DNA from: a virus
Direction: 5' to 3' (one strand)
DNA length: 64,000 nt
IMG/VR virus record: IMGVR_UViG_3300020578_000017
Location: 52,450-116,449 of that record
The translations under genes were made by a program, and so were the position numbers. The notes beneath the pieces were generated by a model, which was not told where the DNA came from, ran no database searches, and saw only the letters and a list, made by a program, of their open reading frames with translations. Below, piece by piece: positions 34,596-42,849 of this stretch (position 1 is its first letter; each line of letters opens with the position of its first letter).

Positions 34596-37500
34596 CTAAT
34601 CAGAAAGATACCAAGTATTTCCAATTAAGACACACTTTAACCATTTAAATATCTTCAAGGACTTACCAACAGATAGAGCAGGATAAACCCCAACTGAACT
34701 ATGATCCAAAGGTGCAGATTGAGCATCCCATGGTATGTTGTCAGGATATGCTTCAGTAGAACTAGGCATTTCAATGTAATTTCCAGTAATATATGTAGCA
34801 ACTGGTGCACTTATATTATAAAACTTAAAAAATTGTTTTCCGTTAATGGTAAAATTATAAGAACTTTGTTCTAAAAATAGGTTGTATTCTGTACCGTTTA
34901 AAACATCATCATATGAAGGTAAAAATATAGTGTTTGAATAATAATTTGGAAATTTATAGTTTACATTGGATTCAAAAGTAGGATAAGCATTCGTAGCATT
35001 TGGTGATAAAAATAAGTGATTTTTTTTATTTTTGTTTATTGTAAATTGAAACTCTTCCCCAACATAACTCAATGGGTCACTTGAAGGCTCATTAAAGCTA
35101 TATGTTTCAAAGTTATTATGAAAAAATACATCATCGATTAGATGTGTACTACCGCTTACCGTAACTCCACTATGAAAAACAGCGTCGGTATTTACACTTA
35201 AACCGGATACTGGTGTTATGGTGTTTATGCCAACTTGAGATCCAGTAACCAGAGCTAATGAAACGTTTCCGCTAACTTTAATATTGTCTCTAAAAACTGT
35301 ACCTAAAGCAACATCTACTGGCCCCTCTAAAACAGAACCGAATGGTAAGCCTATACCTAATAAAGCTGATGAATCTGTAGATAAATAAGAAGAAAACTCT
35401 ACATTCAAAGCTGAACCTGAAATTAATGTATCAAAGAATCCATTTTTAGCATATATTCCGCTATTAAAAGTAACGTCTTTTTCAAAAGTAGTTTGACCCG
35501 CAAAGTAGTTTTGGTCATTTATCCCTTCTTGATAAATGCCATAGCCTTCATCTATTATTGCTGTGGATTTCTGAGGTTCAATGTAAATACCATAAGAATG
35601 TATTTCACCCGTGTGAGAACCACTTTTATTAGCTGCAATAGGACTTGCTGCTAATAAAGCTATTCCAGTAAAATTAGCTGAAGGTGATGAAGTAAACTTT
35701 GAATCTGAAGAAGATGAGTTTAATGCGTTTACATAAATACCAACTGTCTTATTTGTGAAGTTTTTAGATCCTGTCTCTATCGCTAACTTTATTGAAAGTC
35801 CAGTAGCCTTAGTTAACTGGGCAAACGGAAAACTTGGCGTTATTGAAGATGGGTTATTATATAAACTTAGGATCGTACCAGAATATTCAGAAATTGTATT
35901 TTCTAAGTTCCAGGTAGTATAAATCTCATGTGATACAGTATTACTACTTGTTAGCGTAGTAAAAAAGCTAGAATTACCCGTAACTCGTAAGCCATTATCA
36001 ACCGAAAATAGATATGAAGTACCATTGAAGTAGTTATGGTCTGTCGATGATGCTTGATAAATACCAATACCAGATGTAACTATTGACCCAGTTTTCTGAG
36101 GTTCAATGTATAAACCATAGGCAATTACAGAACCAGTAGTTCCTGCTTGTCTTGCTGTCACCTTAGGCGATAAAGCTACAAAAGAAATACCACTAAAACT
36201 ATCATTTCCATTAAATGCTGTTGTGGCAGTTGAACTTGCTATGGATTGAGCAGATACCGCTACCATTAGCTCTGACCTGGATGTTGTACCAGAGTTTGGA
36301 GTTAACCCAACATATAATCCATTAACTTGTTTATCATCAGCACCATTATTAGTAGAAGAATCTTTCTTTATAGAAAATACTGTATAGCTTTCTGGTACAT
36401 TCCCAAAAGAGTTAAGCTCTGGCCTGGTTACAAAATGATAGGCAGAAGGATTAGCGTTTATATAACCGTCTAAAATCTTGAAGAAGAAAGGACCATTTGT
36501 TTCTTTTAATAGATTACTGCCACTAATAATCCCGCTAACAAAAGTATTTCCACTTATTGTGGTGTTTCCAGAAATACTTACATTGCTTAAAAAGCTAGCA
36601 GACCCTCTTTGTGTAAGGGCACCAGATAATCCAATGGTTGCACCGCTAGCAACTAACGTGTTAACGACACTGGCGCCAGAAACATTTAGGTTTTGCTGAA
36701 CATTGACAGATGTGCCTGTTGCTGTAAGCGTATTTACAGTAGAAGCTCCACTAGCGCTAAACGAAGAACCTGTAACGTTTAGAGTATTAAAAGTAGCTGA
36801 CCCGCTTACATTAGCAAACGAACCAGTTACATCTAATGTATTTAATGTCGTGTCGCCTAGTACACCGAAGTCACCATCAAGCGTACTGCTTCCTCTGATT
36901 ACAAGTGATTCTAAAGTAGTTAGCCCTGTGACACTTAATGTGCCAGTAATGCTAACGTTATTTTTTACTGTTAAACCAGAAGCTAGAAAATCTCCTGTAA
37001 CATTTACTGTATTTAAAGTACTCAATCCAGATACGTTAGAGTTACCAGAAACAAAGCTATTTCCAGAGACGTTTGTATCCCCTAAAAAGGTAGCGTTACC
37101 TCTTTGAGTAAGCGTACCGGATATAGCAGCATTACCACTTATCGTAGTACCAGATTTAATAGTTACTAAACCTGCTGCAGATACGTTCAAGTAATCAGTG
37201 GTAGAAGTTCCATTATATGAAAGAAGAGAGAAACCAGTGCTACCGTAGTCAAAGCCAATGCTAAACTTGACATTTGCGCTACTCAAAGATCCGCTTGGTA
37301 TAAAGTTGACAACAGCCCGCTCAGAATTTGTAAAGCGAGTCAGGTCAATCAAAGTATCTGATGAGTCATCACCAATTACTCTTATGCCTTGTTGCGCTCT
37401 GACAAATAAACCGGATCCGCTTTCTACAGAAAGACCACCCTCTACCTTGACTAGATTACTCGTTGCTCCAGTTTCGCCTTTGAAAACCAGGCTGTTGCTG

Positions 37501-37682
37501 GTCTTGATATTTCCGGTACTGTCTAGTCTAAATAGCTTAAGAGCTGCATCTGCTGTTCCTATTTGAACATTAGATGCAACAGACAAACCATGAACGGAAG
37601 CTTCACCCTGAAGATCATCGCTGGGCCTTAGCTTTTTGTTTACGTGGTTCGTAAAATATACGGGATCTATTTCTTTAGACAT
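34596..37682 (-). CDS. Fibre-like virion protein (pair B, member 2)
   Basis: The protein has 1,028 residues. The N-terminal domain is shared with the 31179 protein (KLRPSDD, QIGT-DAALK, LDSTGN). Short strand repeats (VSGNSNVSGLSTLN and similar) occupy residues ~170-380. Two copies of a GIYQ ... NYF(A/N)G block lie near 36,050 and 35,510, related to the 24443 fibre. The C-terminal ~200 residues are unique and aromatic-rich, a likely distal knob. The ATG at 37682 is preceded by a hairpin at 37690-37717. Confidence 0.75.
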   Translation of the reverse strand: MSKEIDPVYFTNHVNKKLRPSDDLQGEASVHGLSVASNVQIGTADAALKLFRLDSTGNIKTSNSLVFKGETGATSNLVKVEGGLSVESGSGLFVRAQQGIRVIGDDSSDTLIDLTRFTNSERAVVNFIPSGSLSSANVKFSIGFDYGSTGFSLLSYNGTSTTDYLNVSAAGLVTIKSGTTISGNAAISGTLTQRGNATFLGDTNVSGNSFVSGNSNVSGLSTLNTVNVTGDFLASGLTVKNNVSITGTLSVTGLTTLESLVIRGSSTLDGDFGVLGDTTLNTLDVTGSFANVSGSATFNTLNVTGSSFSASGASTVNTLTATGTSVNVQQNLNVSGASVVNTLVASGATIGLSGALTQRGSASFLSNVSISGNTTISGNTFVSGIISGSNLLKETNGPFFFKILDGYINANPSAYHFVTRPELNSFGNVPESYTVFSIKKDSSTNNGADDKQVNGLYVGLTPNSGTTSRSELMVAVSAQSIASSTATTAFNGNDSFSGISFVALSPKVTARQAGTTGSVIAYGLYIEPQKTGSIVTSGIGIYQASSTDHNYFNGTSYLFSVDNGLRVTGNSSFFTTLTSSNTVSHEIYTTWNLENTISEYSGTILSLYNNPSSITPSFPFAQLTKATGLSIKLAIETGSKNFTNKTVGIYVNALNSSSSDSKFTSSPSANFTGIALLAASPIAANKSGSHTGEIHSYGIYIEPQKSTAIIDEGYGIYQEGINDQNYFAGQTTFEKDVTFNSGIYAKNGFFDTLISGSALNVEFSSYLSTDSSALLGIGLPFGSVLEGPVDVALGTVFRDNIKVSGNVSLALVTGSQVGINTITPVSGLSVNTDAVFHSGVTVSGSTHLIDDVFFHNNFETYSFNEPSSDPLSYVGEEFQFTINKNKKNHLFLSPNATNAYPTFESNVNYKFPNYYSNTIFLPSYDDVLNGTEYNLFLEQSSYNFTINGKQFFKFYNISAPVATYITGNYIEMPSSTEAYPDNIPWDAQSAPLDHSSVGVYPALSVGKSLKIFKWLKCVLIGNTWYLSD

Positions 37683-37689
37683 TATAAGT

Positions 37690-37717
37690 CAGTATTACAC
37701 ACCTAAATAATACTGAT
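37690..37717 (-). promoter_or_regulatory. Hairpin with an SD-like loop before the fibre gene
   Basis: TCAGTATTA and TAATACTGA form a 9-base-pair stem; the 10-base loop reads TTTAGGTGTG on the minus strand and carries the only SD-like sequence (AGGTG). Unfolded, the SD is ~20 bases from the ATG at 37682; folding would bring it closer. There is no U-tract, so it is not a terminator. Confidence 0.45.
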
Positions 37718-37727
37718 CATAAACAAC

Positions 37728-38309
37728 CTAAGAACCGCTACAAGCTGCAATCAAAAAGTTATGAAATCTTTCTCGCGACAGCAAGCCCTTGCTCTTGATG
37801 TCAATATCAAGCTCACATAAACCGTTGAGAATCTTAACTATCCTCTTTAACGAGTATCCGCTGATATACTTTTCTAGATTAGAAAACTCAAAGTGGCTTA
37901 TTCCCATCGACTCTCTAATGTGATGATCTTCCAGGTTCTTGTTTTTCTTTACGATAAAAACAAAAGCTTTGTCTAGCCACTTGAAGTAATAGTTTGCGAA
38001 AGATAAAAGAAATCCTTCATCCTGTATTTTATTGAACTCTTCCAGGCAAGCTTTGGTATTTTGCCCACCAATAGATTTAGTAAGCTTAAGGTATGTATCG
38101 AAGCTTCTCTTTACGAATAAATCTTCGAGGTCTCTAATATTGATTGATGTATCTATATCAAGAAGAAGATCTATCTTGTCTGCTGCTTTCTGCAGAAGAA
38201 CATCATTGTTTCCTATAAAAGAGACAATCTTTTCAAGTTGGTATTCTGGTAACGTTCTACCCAACTCAGATAGCTTGTTACGTAATAACTCTTTTGGCGC
38301 TGCACTCAT
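37728..38309 (-). CDS. DNA polymerase III delta (HolA)-like clamp-loader subunit
   Basis: The protein has 193 residues. It matches the C-terminal collar half of HolA: a helix set with AxxY-FKWLDKAFVF, then HIRESMGISHFEF, a LKRIVKILNGLCELDIDIKS stretch and the last helix, as in E. coli delta (IHPF ... LDLAIKSG). No AAA+ N-terminal part is visible, so it is shorter than bacterial delta. It overlaps the delta-prime-like gene by 4 bases, which supports the call. Confidence 0.7.
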   Translation of the reverse strand: MSAAPKELLRNKLSELGRTLPEYQLEKIVSFIGNNDVLLQKAADKIDLLLDIDTSINIRDLEDLFVKRSFDTYLKLTKSIGGQNTKACLEEFNKIQDEGFLLSFANYYFKWLDKAFVFIVKKNKNLEDHHIRESMGISHFEFSNLEKYISGYSLKRIVKILNGLCELDIDIKSKGLLSRERFHNFLIAACSGS

Positions 38310-39175
38310 AACGGTACTGAACCTAGCTTAAGCTTTAGGATTAAAGTCTTTAGATGAAGATCTTTATTGTAAAAGTTAGGGACATTTTTAATCAAGTCTC
38401 TAAAGCATATGATTGCAAAAACTGCAAAGTCAAAGCTATACCTATCTAGCCAGTTTTTATACTCGTCGATAAGGTCCGTGTTTACAACTAAATCTGTCTG
38501 TCCCTTGAAAACTTTAATTAAGTCATAAAGTAAGTTTAGTCCAATAGAGACAAACTCTTCCGTATTGTCTTTTAGCTTTTCTGGAACTGTTAGATTATCT
38601 TCAGTAATAAACTTTACTTCACTTAAAAATGACCAGACAAGATTACGGCTTTCGATAAAGTTACCAGAAGCGACTTCATCTGCTGTTTTGAATGAACCGT
38701 TTGCTATTTTTGCATAATGCTCATTCCAAAGATTGTACTTGTTTTGAAGATAGCTTGAAATAGATTCTTCTGTCAGCAAGTTGAACTCAAGCGTAACGCA
38801 CCTGGAGTAGATCGGATAAGATACTTTATCAGACTCTTTAGCGGTAAGTATGAAGTAGACTCCAGGCTTTGGATCTTCTAAGCTTTTTAGTAAGATAGAC
38901 GCTGATGGTCCTGTAAGCTTATCTACCTCGGCTATTAAGAAAACTGCCGAGGTATTCTCACGGTATAGCTTTAGTAGCTCTCTAACTTGATTGACTTTGA
39001 AGGAACCGTCTTCTGGATAGAACTCATAAATATTAAGAGAAATATGCTTGGCAAGCTCTCTTGCTGTAGTTACTTTTCCAACGCCATCTGGTCCGCAAAA
39101 CATCATCGTAGGAGGAAGATTAGTAATCCTGCTCTCTAAGAATTGTTTTACTTCGTTTTGTCCTAATATATCCAT
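38306..39175 (-). CDS. Clamp-loader delta-prime (HolB)-like AAA+ protein
   Basis: The protein has about 289 residues. Walker A is GPDGVGKVTTA, with Val where the Thr/Ser should be, as in non-hydrolysing delta-prime subunits. A KLTGPSASILLKSLEDPKPGVYFIL segment (the conserved N-x-L-L-K-x-L-E-E-P motif) follows, then a sensor-like YPIYSRC (SRC). Delta-prime completes the AAA+ ring with DnaX (8385) and delta (37728). The ATG is at 39175; a TTG at 39181 overlapping the upstream TGA is also possible. Confidence 0.85.
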   Translation of the reverse strand: MDILGQNEVKQFLESRITNLPPTMMFCGPDGVGKVTTARELAKHISLNIYEFYPEDGSFKVNQVRELLKLYRENTSAVFLIAEVDKLTGPSASILLKSLEDPKPGVYFILTAKESDKVSYPIYSRCVTLEFNLLTEESISSYLQNKYNLWNEHYAKIANGSFKTADEVASGNFIESRNLVWSFLSEVKFITEDNLTVPEKLKDNTEEFVSIGLNLLYDLIKVFKGQTDLVVNTDLIDEYKNWLDRYSFDFAVFAIICFRDLIKNVPNFYNKDLHLKTLILKLKLGSVPL

Positions 39176-39177
39176 AA

Positions 39178-39831
39178 TCAAAACAAGAACCTTGAAGGGC
39201 CGTTAACGCAGAGACTCTTGACTCTCTCAATATTATCATAGACCTCACAGTTACCCTTCAATGGGCAGAAGTTGCACTTACCTGTAACTTTGACACTGTA
39301 CTCACCTTTTGCTAGCCATGATGAAATACGCTGTATTATCTCAAAGTTTTCTACCGGAGGTTCGACTGACAAATGTTCTGTTCCAGTAGTCAGCCAGGCT
39401 CTGTCTGCCTTAACACCTAAATCTCTAAGAGCTTGTAAGGCTACACAGATAGATAGTAAATGATTATCTTTTATGTTTTTTGGCAAACTCTTCAGAAAGA
39501 ATATAGGCTCAACTAAACCACTGACGACCCTTACTGCGAAGCAGTTGACAAACACAGACAAGCTCTTGCTATAAAGCAAGACTTGTGAATCTTCGTCGTC
39601 ACCACCAAAGAAATAAGGTTCGTTGTCCCATAAGTTCTTGTTGCACACATTGTGCAGCATATCCATATAGGCAACAAGGTCCTCTCTATTGAGGACCTTG
39701 TCTTCTTCTGAAGCGTTAACTTCGTTTCTTAGTCTATAGAATTCGTGGCAGTAGTAATAAGCCAGGAGTTCATCTATTCTAAAAACCAAACGACTCACTA
39801 GTCTCCAGTTCATAGCTAAAGTAAAGTTCAT
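39178..39831 (-). CDS. Cas4-like Fe-S protein with degenerate nuclease core
   Basis: The protein has 217 residues. A Cys near the N-terminus (C28, YYYCHEFYRL) and C186, C189, C195 in CNFCPLKGNC match the Cas4/AddB [4Fe-4S] layout, with a further C208. The nuclease core seems eroded: the FFLKS region before NHLLSICVALQAL keeps the Lys but lacks the usual acidic residues. It probably binds Fe-S and DNA without cutting, or is an adaptor for the neighbouring clamp loader. The ATG at 39831 overlaps the upstream gene by ~53 bases; ATG 39813 is an alternative. Confidence 0.6.
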   Translation of the reverse strand: MNFTLAMNWRLVSRLVFRIDELLAYYYCHEFYRLRNEVNASEEDKVLNREDLVAYMDMLHNVCNKNLWDNEPYFFGGDDEDSQVLLYSKSLSVFVNCFAVRVVSGLVEPIFFLKSLPKNIKDNHLLSICVALQALRDLGVKADRAWLTTGTEHLSVEPPVENFEIIQRISSWLAKGEYSVKVTGKCNFCPLKGNCEVYDNIERVKSLCVNGPSRFLF

Positions 39832-40072
39832 CAATGCCTGAAATCGCAGTCAAAACATCTCTTACTGCATCTGCTTCATAATCCTGAAAAGGCTCTGGGT
39901 CCTTTACGATATGAAGACCTCGCTTTTTACTTGTACGAGCAAGCAAACGGGAGTCATCACCAAAATCAATATCTAGATTGTCAATTACTTTCTGAAGTTC
40001 CTTTGTTGTATCAAAGTCACCTACAACTTTAATCCAGATAGGCTCTTCAGTGTTGTTATCATTATACGACAT
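39779..40072 (-). CDS. Small hypothetical protein upstream of the clamp-loader genes
   Basis: The protein has 97 residues from ATG 40072; a TTG start at 40114 would add 14 residues, but neither has a good SD. It contains a ferredoxin-like alternation of strands and helices (IWIKVVGDFDT, LYFSYELET). Its 3' end overlaps the Cas4-like gene start. No family is recognised. Confidence 0.55.
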   Translation of the reverse strand: MSYNDNNTEEPIWIKVVGDFDTTKELQKVIDNLDIDFGDDSRLLARTSKKRGLHIVKDPEPFQDYEADAVRDVLTAISGIDELYFSYELETSESFGF

Positions 40073-40140
40073 GATATGTAATATCTTTTTCCTTTTATTA
40101 GTTACTACCGCCAAACCAATATAGTAAATACTGGATTCTC

Positions 40141-40572
40141 ATGATAAAGAATTTTCTAGCAACTGCTGTACTTCTTTGCTCTACCTACAAACCTGTTGAA
40201 TATCCTAAAAATATGGAAAGTCCACATTTTCATGTACAGGAAAATGGAGATGGCATCAAGTACTGGATAGTTCTAGAACCAAAGTGTGTAGTAGAAACCG
40301 TATACACCAAAGGCGATCCAATAGGAACTGAAATTACAATACTTGACCCAGAAAATACCGATCAAAAATCGATAGTTAATTTTGTCAACTCTATCGAAGG
40401 TATCGATCAAGAAACTTATCCTATGACCTTTGCCGGTATGAATGAAGATCATTCTCAAATGTATACGCTAACAAGCAGCGAACACATACTTTTGTGGAAA
40501 CGTAATCCTTCTACCGAAAAGATAGAAAAGATTATCATTGTCTACCACAAACAGAATGAGTTACACTTTTAA
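40141..40572 (+). CDS. Hypothetical protein with a possible signal sequence
   Basis: The protein has 143 residues. The N-terminus (MIKNFLATAVLLC) is a short basic-hydrophobic segment that could be a signal peptide; the Cys context does not fit a lipobox. The rest is beta-rich and acidic (IKYWIVLEPKCVVE, TILDPENTD). It is a lone plus-strand gene overlapping the papain-like gene convergently by 12 bases. Function is unknown. Confidence 0.6.
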   Translation: MIKNFLATAVLLCSTYKPVEYPKNMESPHFHVQENGDGIKYWIVLEPKCVVETVYTKGDPIGTEITILDPENTDQKSIVNFVNSIEGIDQETYPMTFAGMNEDHSQMYTLTSSEHILLWKRNPSTEKIEKIIIVYHKQNELHF

Positions 40573-41343
40573 AGCGTAACCTTCGATAAACATAAACTTG
40601 AACAGGTAGTACGGTAAATATCCGTAACCATGATCTCCCCAGCTTTTGCTCCAGGAGTTTCTGATAGTAAACCTTTGAAATAGGTCATCATACCCGACGA
40701 TAGTCACGGCGTGCTGGCCTATTTTCTTTCCATTTTTATCAGGAGGTGAAATCTCACCTGTCCGATAAACAAAAACCCCAAACAGGCTCTCATACACATC
40801 TAACAAGACAGCTACTGGTAGACCTTCTACCAAGCAAGCTTTGACTTCTTCTAACCTTTCAAGTCTGTAAGCTTTTTTAACTTTTGCAGATCTTGCTAAC
40901 ATTTCTATTTCATCGCTGCCATAAGATTGCAAAGTAGCTAAATTGTGTTCACCTAATCTTTCAGGACAGCAACCTTTAGTTCTTAGAACTTCAATTGCGT
41001 CTACAAAACTGGTAACTGTATTTCTTGAGTCAATGAAAAGGGCATTTTTGTCTTTATCATAAACATACAAAGAAGAAAGTCTATAGCTTTTTTCTGGGTA
41101 AGCCTTCTTAAAAACAAACTCAAGACAACCACTAACAAGAGAAATACCGATAGAAGATTCAATTGGACCTTGATCCATGACTTCTTCAAAAAGATTGGAA
41201 TCTCTTAGATCTACCTTCAAGGGTTTTTTGGCTAGAACCTTGAAAATATTTCTAAAAGCATATCTGTCAGTAAGTAGTAATCTCTTTAGATCTCTCTTAC
41301 TAGCTGAAGCTTTTACAGTATACACAGTATTTTTAGGTTTCAT
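40561..41343 (-). CDS. Papain-fold (C1A) protein with Ser in the catalytic Cys position
   Basis: The protein has 260 residues. The C1A layout is plain: VDLRD then DQGPIESSIG (57-66), where the usual G-S-C is replaced by E-S-S64. His211 in QHAVTIVGYDD and Asn229 in IRNSWSKSWGDHGYGYLP are intact. There is no propeptide and no signal peptide. The Cys-to-Ser change (codon TCT) would make it a poor cysteine protease, so it is either an inactive binder or a serine-based enzyme as in silicateins. It is preceded by a ~390-base region with a putative promoter. Confidence 0.85.
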   Translation of the reverse strand: MKPKNTVYTVKASASKRDLKRLLLTDRYAFRNIFKVLAKKPLKVDLRDSNLFEEVMDQGPIESSIGISLVSGCLEFVFKKAYPEKSYRLSSLYVYDKDKNALFIDSRNTVTSFVDAIEVLRTKGCCPERLGEHNLATLQSYGSDEIEMLARSAKVKKAYRLERLEEVKACLVEGLPVAVLLDVYESLFGVFVYRTGEISPPDKNGKKIGQHAVTIVGYDDLFQRFTIRNSWSKSWGDHGYGYLPYYLFKFMFIEGYALKV

Positions 41344-41734
41344 CTAAGAAATTAGTTTCAATAGAAACTTACTAAATTGTCAAAGTACTTTATTAGATCT
41401 TTTTATGATCTGAAAGATTTAATTTAATCACCTTACTACTAATCATACTCTTGAACGTTTTGAACTTCGTCTTCTTGCTTATCAGCTTTATCGTACTTGT
41501 TCTTATCGTCTTCGTCGTCGTCAACTTATTCGTCTTAGTTTTTTTTTAAAGTTTGATCCCTTTGGGATAATTCCAAAGTTAGATAGTTATCTACTTACTT
41601 GAATTGAAGTTCCGTGAGTAGCTGTAAGGAACGGATTGGTTTGCTTGACCGTGTACCGTAGCAATTTTCTGCTCCGTCTTCCAACTCCTTATAGGAGATT
41701 TACTGGAATCTTTTGAAAGAAATTATGAAAAAAT
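41344..41734 (-). other. Gap without a clear gene; acidic frame with three TAA codons
   Basis: No intact ORF is visible. One minus-strand frame from TTG 41684 to TAG 41439 has sensible stretches but three in-frame TAA codons (41597-41595, 41537-41535, 41528-41526). Its last 28 codons read as a very acidic peptide (VDDDEDDKNKYDKADK). A nine-A run, a small CTTTGG/CCAAAG hairpin and a TATAAG box at 41688 are also present. It could be a decayed gene or the long leader of the papain-like gene. Confidence 0.4.
41688..41693 (-). promoter_or_regulatory. Putative -10 box upstream of the papain-like gene
   Basis: TATAAG in TCTCCTATAAGGAG is on the minus strand. The CTCCTATAA context equals that of the recA box at 19171. 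It would give a ~340-base leader. Confidence 0.45.
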
Positions 41735-42076
41735 TTACAGTTCGCCGTCTTTGACGAGACCAGATTCTTCGATGAAACCTGTCGAAAAGTACTCAATAAG
41801 ATAAACATCAAGAGCTTCGTCAGGAGTAGAGTCACGATGCTCTCCTGTCTCCTGGCTGTAAATATCGTAATACGTATTTACCAAGAACAAGTCAAACTTC
41901 GTATTGACAAGAAGAGGCATCAAGCCTGTCTCTTTGAAATATCTTTCTATTTGTCCAAGATGTAAAAAATGTACGATGTTTTCCGTATTTTTTACTTTAT
42001 AGCTTTTACCGCCGAGAGATGCATATAGTGAAACTTCTCTGCGTACTAAGCTGATATCTTTCTTTGGAGGTTTCAA
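41735..42076 (-). CDS. Hypothetical protein
   Basis: The protein has about 113 residues. It starts at TTG 42076, 6 bases after GGGAGG (a second TTG at 42079 is 3 bases after it). The sequence (SLYASLGGKSYKVKNTENIVHFLHL) is not recognised. It is preceded by its own -10-like box at 42096 and ends next to the leader of the papain-like gene. Confidence 0.6.
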   Translation of the reverse strand: MKPPKKDISLVRREVSLYASLGGKSYKVKNTENIVHFLHLGQIERYFKETGLMPLLVNTKFDLFLVNTYYDIYSQETGEHRDSTPDEALDVYLIEYFSTGFIEESGLVKDGEL

Positions 42077-42095
42077 CAAATACCTCCCTTTACGG

Positions 42096-42101
42096 ATAAT
42101 A
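42096..42101 (-). promoter_or_regulatory. Putative -10 box
   Basis: TATTAT in ACACTATTATCCG is on the minus strand, 20 bases before the TTG start at 42076, with the SD GGGAGG between. There is no visible -35. Confidence 0.4.
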
Positions 42102-42125
42102 GTGTTGTTACTCTAACCTAAAATA

Positions 42126-42590
42126 TCAAAGAATCTTGGAAGACAAAACACAACCTGTCAGAAATTCTGCATCCTGAGGCTCTACACGGCCCTGTATGAC
42201 TTCTTTTAGAACGTCTAGATACTTCGGGAGGTTGAGTATTTCTGATTGAACCTCAAGCCTCTGAGATTCCCTTTCAGCAACATCCTCTACCTTGCCGACT
42301 CTTTTGAAGGTTGGTGCATGCTCTGAGTACAAGGATACTGTCTTCAGGCTATTAATGTTTATGTTTCCCTGGGCAGTTTCAAAAGCTTCTCTGTCAAGAC
42401 AATGATGAAAAATTCCATAATGTAAATTTTCTGGTGTTAGCTCAATGAACTCATCGAATGGCTCTAACCAGAAAAGATGAATGTCGATGTAGAAGCCATC
42501 TTGTTCGTGAGAATGGCGAAACCAACCTTTGAACTTAGTCCCGATCTCATCGCTTAGAGAGACCCAGGAATCATTCATCATAGTTTGCAT
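42126..42590 (-). CDS. Hypothetical protein
   Basis: The protein has 154 residues. It contains aromatic-rich strands (GFYIDIHLFWLEPFDEFIEL) in the first half and an acidic helical second half. The ATG at 42590 overlaps the upstream gene by 20 bases; ATGs at 42581 and 42578 would reduce the overlap. It is the last gene of a five-gene minus-strand run starting at 43724. Function is unknown. Confidence 0.6.
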   Translation of the reverse strand: MQTMMNDSWVSLSDEIGTKFKGWFRHSHEQDGFYIDIHLFWLEPFDEFIELTPENLHYGIFHHCLDREAFETAQGNININSLKTVSLYSEHAPTFKRVGKVEDVAERESQRLEVQSEILNLPKYLDVLKEVIQGRVEPQDAEFLTGCVLSSKIL

Positions 42591-42849
42591 CTTGTTCTTC
42601 CTGCATGGAAATCATACTTGCAATAAGTCCTGTTGCTCTGTACGTTTGTAAAAAAGCATCTTCTGGTCTTATATTCATATATAGTAAAGGTTGCCCTTTG
42701 TCAGGAACTACAATAGAAATTATACCTTTTAGAGTAATATCTTTTGTTTCTTCTACGATTGCATCAAATAACTCTCGGGTTTTTTCGTCGTTATACTTTG
42801 AAACATCGATAACCTTGAAAGACTTAATCTTCTTTTTCTTCTTTGACAT
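42571..42849 (-). CDS. Hypothetical protein
   Basis: The protein has 92 residues. A Lys-rich start (MSKKKKKIKSF) is followed by a compact alpha/beta-looking body (IISIVVPDKGQPLLYM). Both ends overlap neighbouring genes (26 bases with the DUF1003 gene), suggesting co-translation. No family is recognised. Confidence 0.6.
   Translation of the reverse strand: MSKKKKKIKSFKVIDVSKYNDEKTRELFDAIVEETKDITLKGIISIVVPDKGQPLLYMNIRPEDAFLQTYRATGLIASMISMQEEQDANYDE

Noticed and set aside
29807-37566. Long plus-strand ORFs opposite the fibre genes
   Set aside because: They are antisense shadows of the Ser/Thr/Val-rich repeats; they have no SD and repeat with the same 240-bp period as the real genes.
41439-41550. 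Very hydrophobic plus-strand peptide
   Set aside because: It is the antisense of a run of GAC/GAA/AAG codons, which always reads as Val/Leu/Phe, and has no start signal.
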